64,000 nucleotides of DNA from contig NZ_JAIZDB010000006.1 of the NCBI RefSeq assembly GCF_029533155.1, forward strand, positions 186,001-250,000, read 5' to 3'. Numbering within the stretch: the first letter of the stretch is position 1; the number at the start of each line of letters is the position of its first letter. Shown here one piece after another: positions 9,324-18,068 of the stretch. The translations under genes and the position numbers were made by a program. The notes under the pieces were generated by a model. It ran no database searches. It saw only the letters and a program-made list of their open reading frames with translations, and was not told where the DNA came from. This DNA is from Psychrobacillus antarcticus (GTDB taxonomy: Bacteria; Bacillota; Bacilli; Bacillales_A; Planococcaceae).

Positions 9324-10142
9324 TTATTCTCCAGCCTTTGCTATAAATGCATACGTGTTCATCGATGGGACTTTACTTTGATTTCTTACGTCTTCTAATA
9401 GATACATTTCTGATTGTATTAAAGCTTTATATTTAGCTGGTAAGTGGCTATCTGATTCAATTAACTCTTTGTAATCAGTTAATGTAGCGTCTATTTCCCA
9501 TTTGCCATCTTGAAGATGAGTAGAGTCGATCGTTTTTTCCGATATTATTTCCCAACTAGCATTTCCTGCAATTTGTTGAATGTCTTTTGGTGTAAATAAT
9601 GTTCGAACATTGGATAGACTACTTTCTGCAAAACATTCATACTGGGCTTGAATGAGTACCGATAAGAAATGAGGGAGTTGCTCATCTGTCTGAACTCTCG
9701 TGTCCCATTCAGCAAAACATAATATGTTTGTCCATTTTTTGATTTTCTTTAATATTTCAAGGAATTCCTCCGGTGATTTTAAGTACCAAGAACAATGAGA
9801 CAGTACAATATAATCAAAATATTTTTCTGGGAAATCGACTTCAGCACTAAGTATATCCATTTCAAAGTCTACCTTAATACGATTTCCCAAGGATGAGTTC
9901 TTCAAAAAGTTAATGGAATCTCCAAGAGTAACTGGGCTACCATAGTCAGGAGGAGCTATATCTATTCCATGAACAAATCCTGTCTCTCCAACTATGTGAG
10001 CCAAAACTGCGGTTGTGTCTCCTTGCCCACAGCCAATCTCCAACACTTTGGTCCCAGCTTTAATATTCCAAAAATCTACTAACTTTAGTCGATGCTCCGT
10101 TTGTACTGTCTGAATAGTTGAATCAAATTCATTCTTCGGCAT
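9324..10142 (-). CDS. Class I SAM-dependent methyltransferase
   Basis: A 272-residue Rossmann-fold methyltransferase. The SAM-binding motif I is V-L-E-I-G-C-G-Q-G-D-T at residues ~35-45; an acidic residue follows in H-G-I-D-I-A. The substrate is unknown. The ATG at 10142 has no SD nearby. A perfect AGGAGG (10186-10191) sits 7 nt upstream of an in-frame ATA at 10178, which would add 12 residues, so the original start may have been there (see findings). Middle gene of a GNAT-methyltransferase-MazG operon. Confidence 0.85.
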   Translation of the reverse strand: MPKNEFDSTIQTVQTEHRLKLVDFWNIKAGTKVLEIGCGQGDTTAVLAHIVGETGFVHGIDIAPPDYGSPVTLGDSINFLKNSSLGNRIKVDFEMDILSAEVDFPEKYFDYIVLSHCSWYLKSPEEFLEILKKIKKWTNILCFAEWDTRVQTDEQLPHFLSVLIQAQYECFAESSLSNVRTLFTPKDIQQIAGNASWEIISEKTIDSTHLQDGKWEIDATLTDYKELIESDSHLPAKYKALIQSEMYLLEDVRNQSKVPSMNTYAFIAKAGE

Positions 10143-10196
10143 GCAATTTACAATTTCTTCGATAATATGTGTATTTATTTCAATTCCTCCTCATGC

Positions 10197-10703
10197 TCAT
10201 TTCAAAATTAACGACATATGATGTTCTTCGTAATAAGTATCCCCAACTTTTAATGCCATCTCTTCTGTTCCAAATACAACAAATCCTAATTTATGATACA
10301 AATTCTTTGCTATATCATTACTTGATACTACGCAGAGATTTATCTTTTCAATTTCGTGACTATCTTTCGCTTGGTCAATCGCCAATTCCATTAAGGACTT
10401 ACCTATACCTTTTCCTCTGCCAGCTAGACTAACATACATTGCGAAGATGTTGGCACGATGCTTCATCTTCAAGCTACTCTCCTGTGTAAGAGTGACCATT
10501 CCGATTAATTTATATTGATCGAATGCCCCAAACGTATAATTCCCTTTTACTTTTAAATTTCCTTTTACTCGTTCAATTGGATTGTCCCTTTGAATTGCTT
10601 CTTCGTAGCTAGTACCAAAAGCTTCTGGACTATTTTGCAATGCTTCTAATCTTAACTCCCAATATGCACTCGCATCTTCAGCTACTAATCTTCTAAATTC
10701 CAA
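10197..10703 (-). CDS. GNAT-family N-acetyltransferase
   Basis: A 168-residue acyltransferase of the GNAT fold. The acetyl-CoA site is R-G-K-G-I-G at residues ~96-101, followed by L-M-E-L-A-I and the C-terminal N-L-Y-H-K-L-G-F-V-V-F-G. The substrate cannot be told. First gene of the operon continuing into the methyltransferase and MazG-like genes. Confidence 0.88.
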   Translation of the reverse strand: MEFRRLVAEDASAYWELRLEALQNSPEAFGTSYEEAIQRDNPIERVKGNLKVKGNYTFGAFDQYKLIGMVTLTQESSLKMKHRANIFAMYVSLAGRGKGIGKSLMELAIDQAKDSHEIEKINLCVVSSNDIAKNLYHKLGFVVFGTEEMALKVGDTYYEEHHMSLILK

Positions 10704-10875
10704 TCTAATACCTCCTCACTCTTCTTCTCATCATAATCTACTCTCCTAACTAATTATGTTCAAAATATGAACTAGATTCCGAAATATCGACAAAACATGA
10801 CATCTAACACTATTGCTAGTATTAAGTCTGCTGTACAGTAGCGCTAAGAGAAATACAAAAAGGAGCCCTAAAATT

Positions 10876-11724
10876 ATGGACAAAAAAGTCGCTTGGATTA
10901 CTGATACTGCCGCTTTATTGGATCCAACTTTCATTGAAAAACATAATATATATGTCCTTCCCTTAAATATCGTATTTGAAGATGGTGCTTTTAAAGAAAC
11001 AATTGATATGACACATGAAGAATTTTATGACAAGCTACGCACGGCAACAGTTCATCCAAAAACTTCACAGCCTCCAATCGGTGAGATGGTGCAATTATAT
11101 GAAGAGTTAAAAGCAAAAGGATACGACTGTGCCGTTGCTGTTCACGTATCCAGTGAGTTATCAGGAACCTATAATAGCTCACAAACTGCTTCGAAAATGG
11201 CAAATTTTAAAGTGTATTCGATTGACTCTAAAATAGGATCTTATCCAATGGTCAAAATGTTAGAAGTCGGCAAGCAAATGATAGAAGCAAATCACGACGT
11301 AGAGAAAGTTGTTGCTCATATTGAAAATATGACTAATAACTCCGAATTATCCTTTATACCATCTAGCTTAACTCAACTTCATAAAAGTGGTCGTGTATCA
11401 GGCACCCAAGCTTTTCTAAGTAATCTTCTAAACATAAAAGTTGTCATTTCTTTCGATAACGCAAAAGTAGTGATGAAAGAAAAGGTTCGTGCAAATAAGA
11501 GAGCCAAGACATATGTAATGAACTTGCTGCGCAATGATATGAAAATATCCAAGGTTCCAGAGGTTGCCGTTATTAACTGCAATAATACGACTGATGCTAG
11601 AACGTGGAAAGAAGAATTGCTACAGGAATTCCCTAAACTAAAAGTGATTGTTCTTCCTCTTAGTGCATGTGTGGGCGTACATGCCGGAGAAGGAACAACT
11701 GGACTTAGCTGGGTTAGATATTAA
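10876..11724 (+). CDS. DegV-family fatty-acid-binding protein
   Basis: A 282-residue DegV/FakB-type protein. Known members bind a fatty acid and present it to the kinase FakA for phospholipid synthesis. Landmarks are I-T-D-T-A at the start, the P-K-T-S-Q-P loop, S-S-E-L-S-G-T-Y and K-S-G-R-V-S. The frame is open to 10813, but the ATG at 10876 with AAAGGAG upstream gives the normal start. A strong terminator follows 2 nt after the stop. Confidence 0.92.
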   Translation: MDKKVAWITDTAALLDPTFIEKHNIYVLPLNIVFEDGAFKETIDMTHEEFYDKLRTATVHPKTSQPPIGEMVQLYEELKAKGYDCAVAVHVSSELSGTYNSSQTASKMANFKVYSIDSKIGSYPMVKMLEVGKQMIEANHDVEKVVAHIENMTNNSELSFIPSSLTQLHKSGRVSGTQAFLSNLLNIKVVISFDNAKVVMKEKVRANKRAKTYVMNLLRNDMKISKVPEVAVINCNNTTDARTWKEELLQEFPKLKVIVLPLSACVGVHAGEGTTGLSWVRY

Positions 11725-11725
11725 T

Positions 11726-11756
11726 GAGTTTGTGCTACTGCACAAACTCTTTTTTT
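11726..11756. terminator. Terminator after the DegV gene
   Basis: A 10-bp stem GAGTTTGTGC / GCACAAACTC with a 4-nt loop and seven T. It overlaps the 3' end of the convergent GNAT gene. Confidence 0.88.
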
Positions 11757-12484
11757 AATAAGGAGCAAATTGCCTCATCACAAAAGCGTCCTTTTTCAAA
11801 CGCAGATTTTCGAAAAGTTCCTTCATAAACAAAACCAGCTTTTTCTAGCGTTTTTTTAGATGCTCTATTATCAGGAGCAAAGAGAGCTTCAATACGATTT
11901 AAATCCATTAACTCGAAACCGTAACCTAAAATGGGCTGTAACACCTCTATCATAATGCCTTTACGCCAAAACTCTGGTGCCACTTCAAAACCAATCTCTG
12001 CTTTATAATGTTTCTTTTCCCAATTGTGATATCCACAACTACCGATAATCTTATTCTCTTCCTTCGTAGCAATTCCCCAGCGAATCCCCTCTTTTTTTAG
12101 ATATTTCTTTTGCCAATTCCCTATTAATACCTTTGCTTCTTTAACGTCTTTAAATGTGTCCAAATCATAATACTTCGTAACCTCATCCTTTGAAAAGTAA
12201 TGAAAAACCTCTTTTGCATCACTAATTTCAATTGGGCGCAATATAAATCGTTCTGTTTCTAATGTTGGAAATCTTTTTTTATGATTATCATGGATAAGTA
12301 AAGCTACAAATTGAGCAATTGCTATTACACCAGCTAATATACTGAAAATAATACTGACCCAGACATAATTGGCAATTTCTCCATTTCCAATTGGACCCAC
12401 CCTCGGCTGATACATTGAATATATTCCCCATGCATTTCCAGCGATAATAGCGAATCCCGCAAACAATAACATCCATTTTGCCAT
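11735..12484 (-). CDS. GNAT N-acetyltransferase (RimJ-like) with N-terminal membrane anchor
   Basis: The ATG at 12484 follows GGAGG by 7 nt; the frame extends upstream without need. Residues ~1-70 contain two hydrophobic helices. Residues ~75-249 are a RimJ/RimL-type acetyltransferase domain with L-E-T-E-R-F-I-L-R-P, W-R-K-G-I-M and the C-terminal N-x-A-S-K-K-T-L-E-K-A-G-F. Such domains are usually soluble, so membrane tethering is the odd feature. The target is unknown. Confidence 0.82.
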   Translation of the reverse strand: MAKWMLLFAGFAIIAGNAWGIYSMYQPRVGPIGNGEIANYVWVSIIFSILAGVIAIAQFVALLIHDNHKKRFPTLETERFILRPIEISDAKEVFHYFSKDEVTKYYDLDTFKDVKEAKVLIGNWQKKYLKKEGIRWGIATKEENKIIGSCGYHNWEKKHYKAEIGFEVAPEFWRKGIMIEVLQPILGYGFELMDLNRIEALFAPDNRASKKTLEKAGFVYEGTFRKSAFEKGRFCDEAICSLLKKEFVQ

Positions 12485-12556
12485 TATATGACCTCCATAG
12501 AGTTTCATTCGTTACATGTAGCCGAAAATCCTTTTAGAATGACAACATTTAATATT

Positions 12557-13759
12557 TCACTCTTTCTTGTCCTCTTTTAACTTCTCTATAAATGCTGAAA
12601 CACTCATATCTCCCAAAACACCTACTTTATGTTGTCGAACAGAAACTGCACTATTTTCCATTTCATTATCCCCAATAATGAGCATATACGGATGTTTTTG
12701 CATTGCAGCTTCACGAATTTTTAACCCAATTTTCTCTACCCGGTTATCTATCTCGACTCGATACCCTTCTTGCTCAAGTTGCCACTTTACGTTCTCTGCA
12801 TACTCTTTATGCGCATCGGCAATTGGCAATATTTTGACTTGAATTGGGGATAACCACAGCGGAAAGCTACCTTGAAAATGCTCTAAAAGAATGGCTATGA
12901 ATCGTTCGATGGATCCGTAAATCGCCCGATGAATCATAATCGGTTGTCGTAATTGATTGTCCTCATCGATATACTTACAGCCAAACTTTTCAGGCATTTG
13001 AAAGTCCAACTGAACAGTTCCACATTGCCAACTACGCCCCGAGGCATCTAATATATGAAAATCAATTTTTGGACCATAAAATGCTCCATCTCCCTCATTT
13101 ATCTGGTATTCAACCTGCTTTTGCTGAAGAACTGTTTCAAGCGCTTGCTCCGCTTTATCCCAAATGTCTACTGACCCCATATAGTTTTCTGGACGAGTTG
13201 ATAGCTCTACTTTATAGATAAAGCCAAATTCTGAGTAAAATTCATCTACAAGATCTAGCACCTTCGCTATTTCACTTTCAATCTGCTCCTCCAAAACAAA
13301 TAGATGGGCATCATCTTGAGTGAATGCTCTAACTCGTAATAATCCATTCAACGATCCAGAAAGCTCATGACGATGAACTAACCCTAGCTCGGCATATCGA
13401 ATCGGTAGCTCTCGGTAGCTTCTTCGTTTACTATTAAAAATTAAAACGGCCCCAGGACAATTCATTGGTTTAATTGCATATTTTTGATCATCCACATCTG
13501 CAAAATACATATTTTCATGGTAGTGATCCCAATGCCCTGACTTTTCCCAGAGCTCCTGTTTCATCATAATGGGAGTTTTAATCTCTTGGTATCCTGCTCG
13601 ATGATGCTTTACTCTCCATAGGTTTTCAAGTTCATTTCGCAATATCATTCCTTTTGGTAGATAAAACGGCATTCCTGGTGCTTCCTCCATCGACATAAAC
13701 AATTCTAATTGTTGCCCTAAATTTTGATGACTTACTCTTTCTTCCGCTTTCACTGACAT
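12557..13759 (-). CDS. thrZ: Threonyl-tRNA synthetase, short form without TGS and editing domains
   Basis: Charges tRNA-Thr with threonine. The product is only 400 residues against about 640 for bacterial ThrRS: it starts directly at the class II catalytic core (~20-290) followed by the anticodon-binding domain (~300-400). The N-terminal TGS and serine-editing domains are absent. Zinc ligands equivalent to the E. coli enzyme's are kept: Cys101 (M-N-C-P-G), His152 (Q-D-D-A-H) and His277 (M-I-H-R-A). Motif 2 (H-R-H-E-L-S-G) and motif 3 are intact. The ATG at 13759 with GGAGG 7 nt upstream is certain because the extended frame runs into the leader terminator. Two T-box leaders precede it. The symbol follows the B. 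subtilis T-box-controlled second ThrRS gene; orthology is not proven. Confidence 0.88.
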   Translation of the reverse strand: MSVKAEERVSHQNLGQQLELFMSMEEAPGMPFYLPKGMILRNELENLWRVKHHRAGYQEIKTPIMMKQELWEKSGHWDHYHENMYFADVDDQKYAIKPMNCPGAVLIFNSKRRSYRELPIRYAELGLVHRHELSGSLNGLLRVRAFTQDDAHLFVLEEQIESEIAKVLDLVDEFYSEFGFIYKVELSTRPENYMGSVDIWDKAEQALETVLQQKQVEYQINEGDGAFYGPKIDFHILDASGRSWQCGTVQLDFQMPEKFGCKYIDEDNQLRQPIMIHRAIYGSIERFIAILLEHFQGSFPLWLSPIQVKILPIADAHKEYAENVKWQLEQEGYRVEIDNRVEKIGLKIREAAMQKHPYMLIIGDNEMENSAVSVRQHKVGVLGDMSVSAFIEKLKEDKKE

Positions 13760-13792
13760 ATTAATTCCTCCATTTACTAATTTTTTTCCTAA

Positions 13793-14040
13793 CAAAAAAG
13801 ACCACACCCATCCCAGTAAAGGGACGAGTGTGGTCGTGGTTCCACCCTAATTTGCAACACAAAAAAATCTGTTGCGCTCATACAAGATAACGGTTTCCCG
13901 ATTATGGATAATTACATAAATGTGTTCCCCATAATTGCTCCAAGGTGGTAAATCATTTGCATTTCTTTAAGGGCTTTCAGTCGGCGACCCCATTCTCTGA
14001 TAAGAAAGTGAAAAACAATTCATATCCTTTTCTTCGCTTG
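13793..14040 (-). promoter_or_regulatory. T-box riboswitch 2 (promoter-distal), threonine type
   Basis: Tandem copy next to the synthetase gene. Read 5' to 3' on the minus strand it has a stem I region with an ACC triplet where a threonine specifier is expected, the conserved T-box GGTGGAACCACG (13835-13846), and a terminator whose arms GACCACACTCGTCCC / GGGATGGGTGTGGTC end in six T (13794-13834). Uncharged tRNA-Thr would stabilise the antiterminator and allow transcription into thrZ. Confidence 0.93.
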
Positions 14041-14057
14041 AATATTAAATTTATATA

Positions 14058-14300
14058 CAAAAAGACCACACCCATCCCGGTAAAGGGACGAGTGTGGTCG
14101 TGGTTCCACCCTAATTTGCAACACAAAAACGTTGCGCTCTTATAAGATAACGGTTTCCCGATTATGGTTAGTTACCAAAAGGCGTTCCCCATAATTGCTC
14201 CAAGGTGGTAAACCATTCGTTTTCCTTTAAGGGCTTTCAGTCGGTGACCCCATTCTCTAATAAGAAAATTATAAATGATTCATATCCTTTTCTTCGCTTG
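14058..14300 (-). promoter_or_regulatory. T-box riboswitch 1 (promoter-proximal), threonine type
   Basis: Near-identical copy of the second leader, exactly 264 bp upstream of it. T-box at 14099-14110, terminator at 14058-14100 with a shorter T run. The same ACC triplet and flanking T-T-G-G-A-G-C are present. Differences are concentrated in loops. Transcription must pass both sensors in series. Confidence 0.93.
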
Positions 14301-14317
14301 TTACTTTTATTTTTCTT

Positions 14318-14346
14318 AGTATATGCAACAAACTTCAAATAGTCAA
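14318..14346 (-). promoter_or_regulatory. Sigma-A promoter of the thrZ leader
   Basis: Minus strand: -35 TTGACT (14341-14346), 17-nt spacer, -10 TATACT (14318-14323). It starts just upstream of the first T-box and 12 nt past the end of the preceding gene. Confidence 0.8.
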
Positions 14347-14357
14347 ACATTAATTTT

Positions 14358-15695
14358 TTATTTTTCCGTAGTGATGCGCTTCGCCATTTGTTGCAGGGGA
14401 TCCCAAACTCCATTAAACGGAGGGGCATATGCGAGATCAAGATCCAATAACTCGGAAAAGGTCATATAGTGATAGAGTGCAGTTGCTAATACATCAATCC
14501 TTTTATCTACACCATTTCCTCCAATAATCTGACCACCTATGAGTTGTTGGTTATCCTTACGATAAATCAGCTTCATATGCATCGTTTCTTTGCCAGGATA
14601 ATAACCTGCGATGTCTGTCGCTTCCTGAGTATGCACATCATAGGAAATACCAAGCTGTTTCGCTTCTTTCTCAGACAAACCAGTTCTTCCGAGAGCCAAA
14701 TCAAAAAATTTCATGATGGATGTGCCAACGATTCCTTTAAACTCAGTAGGTTGACCTAGCATATTTAATCCAGCCATTCGCCCTTGTTTATTAGCAGTTG
14801 TTCCTAAAGGAATATAATCATTCAGTTGTTTAATACGATGAAAATGAGTGGCACAATCTCCTGCCGCGTAAATATTGTCCAAATTCGTTTCTAAATGATC
14901 ATTTACTACAATTGCTCCATTCTGATGCAATTGTATGCTAGTCCCCTCTAAAAATCCCGTTGTAGGTTTAACTCCTACGGCTATTAAAACTAAGTCGGTT
15001 GGGTAACTTCCTTTATCTGTCTTCACATTGTTTACTCGCGTATCTCCCGTGAAAGATTGAACCTCTTCATTTAATATCACTTCCACATGATGTTCCTTTG
15101 CATGCTCATGTATAAAACATGCTATATCTTGATCAAATATACCTGCAAGCTGATCTCCTCTTTGGATAATGCGTACTTTTTTTCCAATACTCACAAAGTT
15201 TTCAGCCATTTCTAATCCGATATATCCTCCGCCAATTATAGTAACCTGTTGAACATTTTCTAAATCGGCAATTATCGCCTCTGTATTTGGAATCGTTTTA
15301 ATCGTATGAATACCTAACAAATGATTTCCATCCAAATCAGGGATAACCGGGGTAGCACCAGTTGCAATAAGTAAACGGTCATAATTTAATATAAAATTAT
15401 CTCTCGTTTGCAGAATGTTCCCTGACACTGTTTTATTGTTAGGATCTACATGTGTCACTTCATATCCAGTTTTTGCATCAATACCGTATTTACTACGGAA
15501 CATTTCTACACTTCGTGCTATAACGTCTGTCGAAGATGCTACTTGTTTACCTACTACATAGGGCAAACCACACTGTCCATAGGAATAAATATGTCCTTTT
15601 TCCAATGTCGTAATTCTAGCATCCGGATCATTACGTACAATTTCCATTGCCGCACTCATCCCTGCAGCGTCTCCACCGATTATTACGTAGTGCAT
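14358..15695 (-). CDS. cdr: CoA-disulfide reductase / NADH oxidase-like flavoprotein
   Basis: FAD-dependent pyridine-nucleotide-disulfide oxidoreductase of 445 residues. It has an N-terminal FAD site (V-I-I-G-G-D-A-A-G), a second dinucleotide site (I-I-G-G-G-Y-I-G) near residue 153, and a single redox cysteine, Cys42, in Y-G-Q-C-G-L-P-Y. That is the single-cysteine CoA-disulfide reductase / NADH oxidase arrangement, so it probably keeps CoA reduced or consumes oxygen. The ATG at 15695 has AAAGGAGG 7 nt upstream. It lies beside the catalase gene, which suits a redox role. Confidence 0.85.
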   Translation of the reverse strand: MHYVIIGGDAAGMSAAMEIVRNDPDARITTLEKGHIYSYGQCGLPYVVGKQVASSTDVIARSVEMFRSKYGIDAKTGYEVTHVDPNNKTVSGNILQTRDNFILNYDRLLIATGATPVIPDLDGNHLLGIHTIKTIPNTEAIIADLENVQQVTIIGGGYIGLEMAENFVSIGKKVRIIQRGDQLAGIFDQDIACFIHEHAKEHHVEVILNEEVQSFTGDTRVNNVKTDKGSYPTDLVLIAVGVKPTTGFLEGTSIQLHQNGAIVVNDHLETNLDNIYAAGDCATHFHRIKQLNDYIPLGTTANKQGRMAGLNMLGQPTEFKGIVGTSIMKFFDLALGRTGLSEKEAKQLGISYDVHTQEATDIAGYYPGKETMHMKLIYRKDNQQLIGGQIIGGNGVDKRIDVLATALYHYMTFSELLDLDLAYAPPFNGVWDPLQQMAKRITTEK

Positions 15696-15829
15696 GAAGT
15701 TTCCTCCTTTGACTTTCCTTATTACTCTTTCTATATTCAACGATAACTTCCCTTCAAGTATTAGTGAATAGTTATGTTTGTTATACGCTTAAAATTTTCT
15801 TTTATTTCCTTCACTATCTTATTCTATAT

Positions 15830-15858
15830 AAAAAAGCATGCCCTAATAGGACTTGCCC
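15830..15858 (-). terminator. Terminator of the catalase gene
   Basis: Imperfect 8-bp stem GCAAGTCC / GGGCATGC on the minus strand, then six T. Confidence 0.6.
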
Positions 15859-15870
15859 AAAATAATTTGT

Positions 15871-17907
15871 TTATACTGCTCGGTTCCAGAAACGATGTGC
15901 AGCAATGGCATTCAAGAAACTGTCTACAAAGCTTTTACCAGTTTCTTTAGAAAGAACACCAGCTTGACCAGTGAAGTGCAGATTATCAACTAGTTGCTCT
16001 CCACTAAATGTAGCACCAATCGGTTTGAAATGTGCATAAGCTTCCTTAATGAAATAAGATGCCTCTTTTTCAAACATGGCCGTTTTACCATGTGAGCTTG
16101 CTACATATACTGCATCAAATAATACAGAATCCGCGGTTAGGAAAGTATGGTCAACTGGTAGCATCGTTCCATCCGCTCCAATTACTGATCCATGATGATC
16201 ACTCACTATTTCTGGCATTGTTCCACCTGCTTTTAAGTCTGCAAGAATCTCAGCTAAATCCTCTTCAAATCCTTCTCCAACTAAAACAGCAATTTTTCGT
16301 GTTTGTGGTTTCATAACAGTATTCAACTGACTAAGTGCTGGAGAAGACTTAGTATTAGTGGCAGTACTTACTCCTTGAACTACAAGTCCTAAGTTTTCCG
16401 CTACCTTACTCGCTAAATCCAAATCTACTTGTGTGAACATCTCTAGTACTTGTTGACGAACAGTGAGTTCTTTACATTTACCAAGTTCGAAGCTAAATGC
16501 ACTGACAATATGTTCTTTTTCTGGGCTACTCATACTATTCCAGAATAATGTAGCTTGGGAGAAATGGTCTTTAAAGCTCTCACTTCGCGCCCGAACTTTT
16601 CGAGCATCTATTTTTTCCTGGAAATGCGTATACCCACCTTCTGCTTCACTAACAGGTGTTGGGGTATTCCCCGCAAGAGAGTTTTTATGATAACTCACTC
16701 TGCCTACATTAATCGATTGTCTACCATACCCGTCACGTTGATTGTTATGGAATGGGCAAACTGGTCTGTTTATCGGAAGCTCATGGAAATTAGGTCCTCC
16801 AAGACGTATTAATTGTGTATCTGTATAGGAGAATAATCGCCCTTGAAGTAGAGGATCATTTGAGAAGTCTATTCCTGGCACAACGCTTCCTGGATGGAAT
16901 GCTACTTGCTCGGTTTCGGCAAATACATTATCTACGTTGCGATTTAACGTCATCTTCCCGAATATTTTAACTGGAATTTCTTCCTCTGGCCAAAGTTTAG
17001 TAGGATCTAAAATATCAAAATCAAATTTAAATTCATCTTCCTCTGCAATTAGTTGGACTCCAAATTCATACTCTGGAAAATCACCATTATCAATCGCATC
17101 ATATAAGTCACGACGATGGAAATCTGGATCTTTCCCATTTATTTTTTGCGCTTCATCCCATACAACTGAATGGGTACCAAGTAACGGTTTCCAATGGAAT
17201 TTCACAAAATGGGATTTGCCAGCCTCGTTAATGAAACGGAATGTATTTACACCGAACCCTTCCATCATACGGAAGCTACGTGGAATTGCACGGTCAGACA
17301 TAGCCCACATTATCATATGTGCTGTCTCCTGATTGTTGGCAACAAAATCCCAAAACGTATCATGAGCAGTAGCTGCTTGCGGAATTTCATTATGTGGCTC
17401 TGGTTTTAAAGCATGCACCAAGTCCGGAAACTTAATAGCATCTTGAATGAAAAAGACAGGAATATTATTTGCTACTAAATCATAATTTCCTTCTTCCGTA
17501 TAAAACTTCGTTGCAAATCCTCGTGCATCTCGTGCTAATTCCCCAGAACCACGCGAACCCGCTACAGTAGAAAACCTTACAAAAACAGGCGTCTTGGTGC
17601 CAGGTGTTTGTAGAAATTTCGCTTTCGTAAACTCACTTGCTGACTCATATACTTCAAATTCTCCGTGAGCACCATAACCTCTAGCATGTACTACACGTTC
17701 TGGAATACGTTCATGATCAAAATGCGTCATTTTTTCACGAAAATGGAAATCTTCTAGCAAAGTAGGGCCTCGTTCTCCTGCTTTCAGAGAGAATTCATCC
17801 TCGGATACTTTTAACCCTTGATTTGTAGTCATTGCTTGTCCTTGATCGTCCACACGGAATTCTTCTAATTGTTCATCTTTGCTATTTCCAGTTACTTTCT
17901 TATCCAA
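15871..17907 (-). CDS. katE: Large-subunit catalase (KatE/HPII type)
   Basis: Haem catalase of 678 residues that splits hydrogen peroxide. The core (~30-510) carries the catalytic His74 (V-V-H-A-R-G), F-S-T-V-A-G-S-R-G-S and D-L-V-A-N-N-I-P-V-F-F. Residues ~530-678 form the extra flavodoxin/DJ-1-like C-terminal domain found only in large catalases. The start is TTG 5-6 nt after GGAGGAG; no ATG fits. A sigma-B-type promoter lies 38 nt upstream, consistent with a general-stress catalase as in B. subtilis katE. Confidence 0.93.
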   Translation of the reverse strand: MDKKVTGNSKDEQLEEFRVDDQGQAMTTNQGLKVSEDEFSLKAGERGPTLLEDFHFREKMTHFDHERIPERVVHARGYGAHGEFEVYESASEFTKAKFLQTPGTKTPVFVRFSTVAGSRGSGELARDARGFATKFYTEEGNYDLVANNIPVFFIQDAIKFPDLVHALKPEPHNEIPQAATAHDTFWDFVANNQETAHMIMWAMSDRAIPRSFRMMEGFGVNTFRFINEAGKSHFVKFHWKPLLGTHSVVWDEAQKINGKDPDFHRRDLYDAIDNGDFPEYEFGVQLIAEEDEFKFDFDILDPTKLWPEEEIPVKIFGKMTLNRNVDNVFAETEQVAFHPGSVVPGIDFSNDPLLQGRLFSYTDTQLIRLGGPNFHELPINRPVCPFHNNQRDGYGRQSINVGRVSYHKNSLAGNTPTPVSEAEGGYTHFQEKIDARKVRARSESFKDHFSQATLFWNSMSSPEKEHIVSAFSFELGKCKELTVRQQVLEMFTQVDLDLASKVAENLGLVVQGVSTATNTKSSPALSQLNTVMKPQTRKIAVLVGEGFEEDLAEILADLKAGGTMPEIVSDHHGSVIGADGTMLPVDHTFLTADSVLFDAVYVASSHGKTAMFEKEASYFIKEAYAHFKPIGATFSGEQLVDNLHFTGQAGVLSKETGKSFVDSFLNAIAAHRFWNRAV

Positions 17908-17944
17908 ACAAACTCCTCCTCTATTTATATATACAATATTGTTA

Positions 17945-17969
17945 ATACCCAAAATGATTTTCCAAAAAC
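17945..17969 (-). promoter_or_regulatory. Predicted sigma-B (general stress) promoter of katE
   Basis: Minus strand: -35 GTTTTT (17964-17969), 13-nt spacer, -10 GGGTAT (17945-17950). This matches the sigma-B pattern GTTTAA - N13-15 - GGGWAW. No PerR-box-like palindrome was seen nearby. Confidence 0.7.
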
Positions 17970-18019
17970 CTATAAATAAAATACAATTTTAATTCCTATT
18001 AAAACAATATGAATTACTA

Positions 18020-18048
18020 TTGACTTCATCTAGATGAAGTAGTACGAT
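18020..18048 (+). promoter_or_regulatory. Promoter with embedded 18-bp palindromic operator, S-box operon
   Basis: -35 TTGACT (18020-18025), 17-nt spacer, -10 TACGAT (18043-18048). A perfect palindrome ACTTCATCTAGATGAAGT (18023-18040) fills the spacer, the classic place for a repressor to block RNA polymerase. Confidence 0.7.
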
Positions 18049-18068
18049 TATTTAAATAACTCCATACT

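Noticed and set aside
10759-10773. GTTCAAAATATGAAC palindrome upstream of degV and the GNAT gene
   Set aside because: Short and A+T-rich; expected by chance at this composition, and not placed on a recognisable promoter.
13945-14145. 66-codon plus-strand frame
   Set aside because: It lies antisense inside the T-box leaders, whose RNA structure explains the sequence.
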